A DNA stretch of 14,977 nt from an uncultured Clostridium sp. (GTDB taxonomy: Bacteria > Bacillota > Clostridia > Lachnospirales > Anaerotignaceae). Shown here piece after piece: positions 6,071-11,932 of this stretch (position 1 is the stretch's first letter; every line of letters begins with the position of its first letter). The notes under the pieces are model-generated. The model was not told where the DNA came from. It was given only the letters and a program-made list of their open reading frames with translations, and did not search any database. A program made the translations under genes and the position numbers. The DNA lies in contig CAMXTM010000015.1 of assembly GCA_947246775.1 (NCBI GenBank), positions 1 to 14,977 on the forward strand, in the 5' to 3' direction.

Positions 6071-8329
6071 ATGGCGATAGTAATAAATGAAAATGGTAAT
6101 ACTTTTACAATACAAACAAAAAATTCGACTTATCAGATGAAAGTAGATAAATATGATGTTTTACTTCATACTTATTATGGAGAAAAAACAGATAATACAG
6201 ATAAATCTGTTTTTTCTTACCAAGCAGATAGGGGATTTTCGGGCAATCCTTATCATGTAGGAAAATTTGATAGAACCTATTCTATGGATTCCTTGCCACA
6301 AGAATATAGCTGTTTTGGGGTAGGAGATTATAGAATTACTGCTTTAAGAGTAGAAAACGCAGATGGAAGTCAAGCAGCAGACTTGCATTATACAGGTTAT
6401 AGTATAGAAAAAGGAAAATATTGTATAGAAGGTTTACCTGCTGTATATGCAGAGAATACACAGGCAGAAACACTAATAATTCAATTACAAGACACTTGTA
6501 ATGGTTTAGAAGTTTTGCTTTATTATGGTGTAATAGAAGAACTAGATATTATTACTAGAGCAGTAAAAATTATAAATAAAGGCAAAAGTGAGATTACATT
6601 GCAAAAAGCAGCAAGCGTTAATATAGACTGGGACGATGGTGATTTTGATTTAATTTCTTTTTATGGTAGGCATGGCATGGAAATGAATTTGCAAAGGGCA
6701 AAAATTCATCATGGTATACAGTCGATAGGAAGTGTGCGAGGAATTAGCAGCCACCAATATAATCCTTTCGTCATGTTATGCGAAAGCGGTGCAAATGAAA
6801 CAATGGGTAGTTGTTATGGTTTTTCCTTTGTATACAGTGGGGAATTTTTGATAGAAGTAGAGAAAGACCAAATTGATAGAACAAGATTGATTTGTGGTAT
6901 TCATGATAACAATTTTAAATGGACATTGCAGAGTAATGATAGCCTTTGGCTGCCTGAAGTAATTATGACCCACAGTAAAAATGGTATGAGTGGTATCAGC
7001 CGAAATTTTCATAATGTAATAAGAGAGCATATTTGTAGAGGAGAATGGAAAAAGAAGCGTCGTCCGATATTGATAAATAGTTGGGAAGCAGTATATTTTG
7101 ATTTTACGGGGGATATGTTAGTAGAACTTGCAAAAGAATCAGCAAAACTTGGTATAGAATTGTTTGTATTAGATGATGGTTGGTTTGGAAAAAGAGATGA
7201 TGACAATACAGGGTTAGGAGATTGGATTCCAAATGAAAAAAAGCTGGGTTGTAGTTTAAAAAAATTGTCAAAAAGAATTATGGCACAGGGAATGCAGTTT
7301 GGTATTTGGATAGAGCCTGAAAGCATATCAGAAGACAGCGATTTATATAGAAAGTATCCAGAATGGGTAGTAAAAATTCCAAATAGAAAACCTTGTTTGA
7401 GTAGAAATCAGCTAATATTAGATTTTTCGAGAAAAGACGTACAAGATTATATCATTGAAACTATATCTAATTTAATCAAAGAGGCATCTATTAGCTATAT
7501 TAAGTGGGATTTTAACAGAGCAATTTGTGATAAATATAGTAATTTGTTACGACCAGAACAGCAAGGAGAATTTTCTCATCGATATCTATTGGGATTGTAT
7601 AGAGTATTAGAAAAATTAACAACAGATTTTCCAGAAGTGTTATTTGAGAGTTGCGGTGGTGGTGGAGCGCGTTTTGATGTTGGTATGTTGTATTATACTC
7701 CTCAGATTTGGGGTAGTGACAATACAGACGCGATAGAACGACTTAGTATACAATATGGTGCTTCTTTTGGCTATCCTATTTGTGCTATGGGTACACACGT
7801 TTCTGCTGTCCCCAATCATCAAACAGGACGAGTAACACCACTTTCTACAAGGGCTTGTATGGCGATGTCGGGTACATTTGGTTATGAATTAGACATTGCA
7901 GAATTGACAGAACAACAAAAGCAACAAATTAAAAAACAAATTACAGCATTTAAAGAATATAGTCCTATGATACAATTTGGTGATTATTATAGAATAACTA
8001 GCCCAATGGGAAAAAATGCGACTGTATGGGAATTTGTAGATAAAAAAGGGAAAGAGGCACTGGTTCATGCAATCTATCACCATGTTGAGTCTAATCCTGT
8101 ACCAGTAAGGGCAAAAGTGTATGGTTTAAAAGATAGCGCAATGTATCAGCTTGTATTAAATCCTTATTTTGATGAAAAATGTCCAGAAAAATCATTACCT
8201 TATGGTTTTCGAGATGGTGAGTTGATTAGCGGTGCAACATTGAGACAAGTTGGATTTGTGATACCTAATGCAGTAACCGATTTTCAGGCATGGCAAATTT
8301 ATATTAAAGAATATAAAAAAGGAAAATAA
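6071..8329 (+). CDS. Alpha-galactosidase, glycoside hydrolase family 36
   Basis: A 752-residue GH36 enzyme that cleaves terminal alpha-1,6-galactose from melibiose, raffinose or related galactosides. The N-terminal beta-sandwich (about 1-330; GKFDRTYSMDSLPQEYSCFG) is followed by the catalytic barrel: LDDGWFG (Asp368, Asp369), the nucleophile Asp480 in YIKWDFNRAI, FESCGGGGARFD, and the acid/base Asp550 in WGSDNTDAIERL. The 70-residue spacing between nucleophile and acid/base equals that of characterised Geobacillus GH36 enzymes. A C-terminal beta domain closes it. Length and motifs are complete, so it should be active. There is no signal peptide, so it acts in the cytoplasm on imported sugar. 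The ATG at 6071 is preferred over one 15 bases upstream because GGGGA lies eight bases before it. Last gene of the operon; a terminator follows. Confidence 0.93.
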   Translation: MAIVINENGNTFTIQTKNSTYQMKVDKYDVLLHTYYGEKTDNTDKSVFSYQADRGFSGNPYHVGKFDRTYSMDSLPQEYSCFGVGDYRITALRVENADGSQAADLHYTGYSIEKGKYCIEGLPAVYAENTQAETLIIQLQDTCNGLEVLLYYGVIEELDIITRAVKIINKGKSEITLQKAASVNIDWDDGDFDLISFYGRHGMEMNLQRAKIHHGIQSIGSVRGISSHQYNPFVMLCESGANETMGSCYGFSFVYSGEFLIEVEKDQIDRTRLICGIHDNNFKWTLQSNDSLWLPEVIMTHSKNGMSGISRNFHNVIREHICRGEWKKKRRPILINSWEAVYFDFTGDMLVELAKESAKLGIELFVLDDGWFGKRDDDNTGLGDWIPNEKKLGCSLKKLSKRIMAQGMQFGIWIEPESISEDSDLYRKYPEWVVKIPNRKPCLSRNQLILDFSRKDVQDYIIETISNLIKEASISYIKWDFNRAICDKYSNLLRPEQQGEFSHRYLLGLYRVLEKLTTDFPEVLFESCGGGGARFDVGMLYYTPQIWGSDNTDAIERLSIQYGASFGYPICAMGTHVSAVPNHQTGRVTPLSTRACMAMSGTFGYELDIAELTEQQKQQIKKQITAFKEYSPMIQFGDYYRITSPMGKNATVWEFVDKKGKEALVHAIYHHVESNPVPVRAKVYGLKDSAMYQLVLNPYFDEKCPEKSLPYGFRDGELISGATLRQVGFVIPNAVTDFQAWQIYIKEYKKGK

Positions 8330-8372
8330 TGATATTATTTAATATTCCCCCTCTAAAATAAATATAGAGTAA

Positions 8373-8410
8373 AAAAAGAACGGCAAAGATAAAAATTTGC
8401 TGTTCTTTTT
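8373..8410 (+). terminator. Rho-independent terminator of the sugar operon
   Basis: A 15-bp stem (8373-8387 with 8396-8410, one G-U pair; core GAACGGCAAA) with an 8-base loop ends in a T-rich tail. It lies 44 bases after the alpha-galactosidase stop codon and separates the operon from the small membrane protein gene. Confidence 0.85.
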
Positions 8411-8576
8411 GTGTTGTGATAAAAAATATCTGTTTTAAATTTTATTTTTGCTATACAATATACATTAAAATTATGTTCTCTGCATTTATAATTACATTTA
8501 TAGTATGTTACAATAAAATAAAATCATTTGTGACTCCTTTTTGTTATAGATACAAAATAAAGAAAGGTAAATTGTT

Positions 8577-8801
8577 ATGCATAAAAAATTTAGAATCATT
8601 TATATTGTAAGCATTGTCAGCTCTATTATATTGATGTTTTCGGCTTGCTATATTAATGAAGTCAAAAAATCAGTAGAATATTTATCCTATGAGCTTTTAA
8701 GGGGGCTGTATTGGTTTAGAGTAGCAAATATGGTTTATGGTGTTGTAATTGTGATATTTTGTATATGGGAATTATATTCAATTATAAAAAGAAAAAAATA
8801 A
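8577..8801 (+). CDS. Small hypothetical membrane protein with two helices
   Basis: A 74-residue protein that I do not recognise. It has a basic start (MHKKF), a first hydrophobic span at about 7-25 ending in MFSACY, a short polar loop containing EVKKSVEYLSYELLRG, a second span at about 50-68 and a lysine-rich end (KRKK). The SAC sequence after the first span weakly resembles a lipobox but lacks the usual leucine or valine three residues before the cysteine. A good AAGG-type ribosome binding site lies nine bases before the ATG. It sits alone between the sugar-operon terminator and the first parS site and reads toward parA. Coding status rests on the ribosome binding site and the membrane-protein composition; function is unknown. 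Confidence 0.6.
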   Translation: MHKKFRIIYIVSIVSSIILMFSACYINEVKKSVEYLSYELLRGLYWFRVANMVYGVVIVIFCIWELYSIIKRKK

Positions 8802-8802
8802 G

Positions 8803-8831
8803 CAGAAAAATAAAAGCTGTTTTTCTGTTTT
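8803..8831 (+). terminator. Weak terminator-like hairpin after the small membrane protein gene
   Basis: An 8-bp A/U-rich stem (CAGAAAAA, 8803-8810, with TTTTTCTG, 8820-8827) is followed by four T. It begins one base after the stop codon of the small gene and touches the first parS. With only two G-C pairs it is a weak candidate. Confidence 0.4.
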
Positions 8832-8846
8832 GTTCCACGTGGAACA
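8831..8846. other. parS centromere site 1 (ParB binding)
   Basis: TGTTCCACGTGGAACA is a perfect 16-base palindrome that matches the bacterial parS consensus (TGTTNCACGTGAAACA) apart from one symmetric base. It lies 133 bases upstream of the parA start. ParB should load here as a CTP-dependent clamp. Confidence 0.93.
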
Positions 8847-8870
8847 AAAAGGATAGTTGCAAATAGAAAA

Positions 8871-8886
8871 TGTTCCACGTGAAACA
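8871..8886. other. parS centromere site 2, abutting the parA promoter
   Basis: TGTTCCACGTGAAACA fits the parS consensus fully. It lies 24 bases after site 1 and its last base is immediately followed by the -35 hexamer of the parA promoter, a placement suited to ParB-mediated autoregulation. Confidence 0.95.
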
Positions 8887-8915
8887 TTGCAATTCTATTA
8901 TTTTGTATGTATAAT
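8887..8915 (+). promoter_or_regulatory. Promoter of the parAB operon
   Basis: TTGCAA (8887-8892), a 17-base spacer and a perfect TATAAT (8910-8915). Transcription should start near 8922, giving a leader of about 57 bases. It begins right at the edge of parS site 2. Confidence 0.65.
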
Positions 8916-8978
8916 AAAAACAAATGTAAACAACTTTTTCATTGAAATTGTATACCTAGTTAGGAGTGGCAAATACAT

Positions 8979-9761
8979 ATGAGTAAAGTAAGAGTAATAT
9001 CCATTACAAATCAAAAGGGCGGTGTAGGAAAAACAACAACAGCCATTAATTTGTCTGCATGGTTAGCAAATAAAGGCAAAAAAGTGTTGGTCATTGATGC
9101 TGACCAACAAGGAAATACGACAAGTGGCGTTGGATTAGAAAAAAACGAAGTGAAAAATACAATTTATAATGTAATGTTAGAAGAATTGTCTCTTTCTGAT
9201 GTCAAAAAGCCTACTTGTGTCAATAACTTGGAAGTTGTGCCTGCTAATATTCATTTAACTGGTGCAGAAATTGAGCTGATTGGCAAAGATGATATGGAAT
9301 ATATACTAAAAAATGAAATAGATGCGATAAAAAGCCAATATGATTTTGTCATAATTGATTGTCCACCCTCCCTTAATATTATTACAGTTAATGCACTAAC
9401 TGCTTCTGATACGGTACTTGTACCAATACAATGCGAATATTTTGCACTAGAGGGATTAGACCAGTTGATATATGCGATTAACATGGTAAAAAGGACATTA
9501 AATAGAAATTTAAAATTAGAAGGCATTGTCTTTACGATGTATGATGCAAGAACAAATTTATCTTCGCAAGTAGTAGAAGAAGTCAAAAAAAGTATGCGAA
9601 ATGTAAAAGAAGATATTTATTATGGCATTATACCAAGAAATGTGCGATTAGGAGAAGCACCAAGTCATGGTTTGCCAATTCATTTGTATGACCCAAAATC
9701 AAAAGGTTCAGAAAGTTACGAACTACTAGCACAACAAGTTTTAGAAAAGGAGTGGAAGTAG
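8979..9761 (+). CDS. parA: Chromosome-partitioning ATPase ParA/Soj
   Basis: A 260-residue ParA-family ATPase that binds the nucleoid as an ATP dimer, works with ParB-parS complexes to move origins and, in Firmicutes, influences replication initiation. The deviant Walker A motif KGGVGKTTT has the signature lysine (Lys13) and the P-loop lysine (Lys18). Walker A' is VIDADQQGN (Asp40, Asp42) and Walker B is FVIIDCPPS (Asp127). Length is that of the short chromosomal Soj class without an N-terminal helix-turn-helix, not a plasmid-type ParA with its own repressor domain. An AGGAG lies 12 bases before the ATG, slightly far. The stop codon touches the parB start, so the two are translationally coupled. 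No other origin-region gene (rpmH, rnpA, yidC, mnmE, mnmG, rsmG, dnaA) is present in the window. Confidence 0.96.
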   Translation: MSKVRVISITNQKGGVGKTTTAINLSAWLANKGKKVLVIDADQQGNTTSGVGLEKNEVKNTIYNVMLEELSLSDVKKPTCVNNLEVVPANIHLTGAEIELIGKDDMEYILKNEIDAIKSQYDFVIIDCPPSLNIITVNALTASDTVLVPIQCEYFALEGLDQLIYAINMVKRTLNRNLKLEGIVFTMYDARTNLSSQVVEEVKKSMRNVKEDIYYGIIPRNVRLGEAPSHGLPIHLYDPKSKGSESYELLAQQVLEKEWK

Positions 9762-10658
9762 ATGGCGGCTGCAAAAAAAGGACTCGGTTCTAAAGCAAAA
9801 GGATTAGAAGCACTTATTAGTACAAAAATGATGAGTTATAATGAGGGCGGCTTGATGCAAGAGGGTGTATTGGAAATTGATATCAATAAAATAGAGACAA
9901 ATAAAAACCAACCTCGTAAGTATTTTGATGAAGAAAGTCTTTTAGAATTGTCAGAATCTTTAAAAAATTATGGTATGATACAGCCTGTTGTTGTAAAGAG
10001 AGTAGAGGACTATTATGAATTGGTTGCAGGAGAAAGAAGATTTCGAGCAGCTAAAATTGCAGGACTAAAAAAGATACCAGCACTAATAAAAGAATTAGAT
10101 GATGTAGTCTCCTTTGAAATTGCATTAGTCGAAAATCTACAAAGACAAAATTTAAACCCGATTGAGGAGGCAGAGGGTTTTTATAAATTGCAGCAAGAAT
10201 TTTTATTAAACCAAGAAGAAATTGCATCTAAAATTGGAAAAAGTCGCTCTACTATTGCAAATAGTATGCGGTTGTTAAATTTAGATAATAGAGTAATTGA
10301 CTTTGTAAGAGAAAATAGATTGTCAGCAGGTCATGCAAAAGCATTGCTTGCTGTTGCGGATAAAGAAATTCAATTTGAATTAGCAGAAAAAATTATTGAG
10401 CAGGAGTTGAGTGTAAGACAAGTAGAAAAAATTGCAAAGTCATTACAACAAAATGAAAATGCTCCAGAAAAGAAACAGCAAAAAGCAGTAGAATTTGATA
10501 CATCTTCTTATCGCTTGATAGAAGATGATTTAAAAAGTCTTTTTGCAACAAAGGTAAAATTGAGCAGCAAAAAAAATAAAGGAAAAATAGAAATAGAATA
10601 TTATTCAAATGATGACTTAGACAGAATATTAACTTTGTTTAGAGCAATAGAAAGATAA
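9762..10658 (+). CDS. parB: Chromosome-partitioning protein ParB/Spo0J
   Basis: A 298-residue ParB that binds parS, hydrolyses CTP, slides on DNA as a clamp and recruits SMC to the origin region. The N-terminal tail carries the conserved KKGLGSKAKGLEALI segment, which in this family contacts and stimulates ParA. The CTP-binding domain (about 36-130) has GERRFR at 90-95 and ENLQRQNLNPIEEA at 124-137. The DNA-binding helix-turn-helix (EEIASKIGKSRSTIANSMRLL, about 152-172) recognises parS. The last 60 residues form the dimerisation domain. The ATG directly follows the parA stop, with AGGAG inside the parA end. Three cognate parS sites lie in the same 3.1 kb. Confidence 0.96.
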   Translation: MAAAKKGLGSKAKGLEALISTKMMSYNEGGLMQEGVLEIDINKIETNKNQPRKYFDEESLLELSESLKNYGMIQPVVVKRVEDYYELVAGERRFRAAKIAGLKKIPALIKELDDVVSFEIALVENLQRQNLNPIEEAEGFYKLQQEFLLNQEEIASKIGKSRSTIANSMRLLNLDNRVIDFVRENRLSAGHAKALLAVADKEIQFELAEKIIEQELSVRQVEKIAKSLQQNENAPEKKQQKAVEFDTSSYRLIEDDLKSLFATKVKLSSKKNKGKIEIEYYSNDDLDRILTLFRAIER

Positions 10659-10673
10659 CGAGGTGTGTGATGC

Positions 10674-11876
10674 GTGAACGCAATAAATGAAATGATACAA
10701 TTTTATATTCCTTTTATATTGGCTGGCTTGATAGTAGCAGTAATTATACTGTTTTCACTTTGTATTGTATTGTTTTTAAAAATTGGACGAGAACGAAAAC
10801 GATATGACATTTTTATGGGTACAAACCGCAGACCAGACCTCAATTTAGAAATGAAAATAAATTCTTATTTTGAAAGTGTAAAAGAAATAGAAAAAAAATA
10901 TGGTAAGCTATTGGATATGGTAACGGATATGGACGCTATTATGTCTGAAAACATACAAAAAGTAGGCATTGTGAGATATAATCCCTTTGATGAAATGGGT
11001 GGTAATCTCTGTTTTGCACTTGCCTTATTAGATGCAAAAGATAACGGTGTTGTACTCAATGGTATTCATAGTAGAACAGGTTCTTTTACCTATGCGAAGC
11101 CGATTGAAATGGGAGTGAGTACCTATGTACTTTCAACAGAAGAATTACAAGCTGTTAAAATGGCACAAGATAATGCTTATCAAAGAAAAGCAGAAAAAGT
11201 AGTAAAGATAAAACCGAAAAAAATATTTAAATGGAAAGACAAACCATTGTTTGAACCAAAACCAGAAAAAGAAAAACCGGCTGATGATAAAAAGTTAGAA
11301 ATGATAGGCGATGTAACAACAAATGAGGAACAGTCCATTATGGCAGAAGAAGAAATTGCACAACAGATTTCTGAAAATACAGCACCGATTCCAAATGGAA
11401 CAGAAATACAAAATATAAAAGAAACCGTAAAAGAATTGGTAAAAGAAACCATACAAATGGAAAAAGAGACACAGAAGAGTGAAACAGAAGAAAAGGTGCG
11501 CCGATTAGAGGAACAGGTATTACTTTTGACAGAAAAAAATACATTAGCAAATAAATCAAAAAAATACCATAGACCAGAGCCTTTTGAAACAGAACAATTT
11601 AAAATTATATCAGAAATACAAAAAATATCAGATGATGCAGTACCTGACGAAAGCAAAGAGAAAAGTAATATCAATGTAATGTCTGATTCTGTAGAAAATA
11701 TTATAGAACAAATTGCACAAAAAACAGAAAAAAAACAAAGACAATTAAATCAAACCATTCCTACACAAATAGATGAGGAACAAATGGTAATTTCAGCAGA
11801 GCAGGAAATTAAAACAGCAGTACGGGCAGCAATCAAAAGTGCCGTTGCAATTACCAAAGAAGAGGAAAAACAATAA
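10674..11876 (+). CDS. DUF4446 family membrane protein with an extended charged tail
   Basis: A 400-residue protein starting at GTG, with GAGGTG nine bases before it. One strong membrane span (about 11-36) is followed by a basic stretch (GRERKR) and then the DUF4446 domain (Pfam PF14584; about 40-165). That domain is recognised by RRPDLNLEMKINSYF, VGIVRYNPFDEMGGNLCFAL, NGVVLNGIHSR and FTYAKPI. DUF4446 genes commonly follow parB in Clostridia and usually end at about 160-180 residues. This one continues for some 225 residues of Glu/Lys/Gln-rich, low-complexity sequence with predicted helical and coiled-coil segments (about 240-290 and 360-400). The gene lies 15 bases after parB, in one operon. 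Topology suggests membrane anchoring with a cytoplasmic body and tail. Function is unknown; a link between ParAB and the membrane is inference. Confidence 0.87.
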   Translation: MNAINEMIQFYIPFILAGLIVAVIILFSLCIVLFLKIGRERKRYDIFMGTNRRPDLNLEMKINSYFESVKEIEKKYGKLLDMVTDMDAIMSENIQKVGIVRYNPFDEMGGNLCFALALLDAKDNGVVLNGIHSRTGSFTYAKPIEMGVSTYVLSTEELQAVKMAQDNAYQRKAEKVVKIKPKKIFKWKDKPLFEPKPEKEKPADDKKLEMIGDVTTNEEQSIMAEEEIAQQISENTAPIPNGTEIQNIKETVKELVKETIQMEKETQKSETEEKVRRLEEQVLLLTEKNTLANKSKKYHRPEPFETEQFKIISEIQKISDDAVPDESKEKSNINVMSDSVENIIEQIAQKTEKKQRQLNQTIPTQIDEEQMVISAEQEIKTAVRAAIKSAVAITKEEEKQ

Positions 11877-11881
11877 ATATC

Positions 11882-11912
11882 AAAAAAGCCAACTCAATGA
11901 GTTGGCTTTTTT
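11882..11912. terminator. Bidirectional terminator between DUF4446 gene and metH
   Basis: A near-perfect inverted repeat (AAAAAAGCCAACTC and GAGTTGGCTTTTTT) with a 3-base loop has an A run on one side and a T run on the other, so it works on both strands. It lies five bases after the DUF4446 stop and about 20 bases beyond the metH stop on the opposite strand. Confidence 0.9.
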
Positions 11913-11915
11913 AGT

Positions 11916-11931
11916 TGTTCCACGTGGAACA
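11916..11931. other. parS centromere site 3 (ParB binding)
   Basis: TGTTCCACGTGGAACA is identical to site 1 and a perfect palindrome. It sits three bases beyond the shared terminator and one base away from the metH stop codon, about 3.0 kb from sites 1 and 2, so the parS sites bracket the parAB-DUF4446 operon. Confidence 0.93.
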
Positions 11932-11932
11932 A

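Noticed and set aside
8416..8610. 64-residue plus-strand open frame after the sugar operon
   Set aside because: It starts at the edge of the terminator, has no ribosome binding site, and is out of frame with the better-supported small membrane protein it overlaps.
11180..11674. 164-residue minus-strand open frame inside the DUF4446 gene
   Set aside because: It is a Ser/Phe-rich shadow of the Glu/Lys-rich tail on the other strand, with no family sequence.
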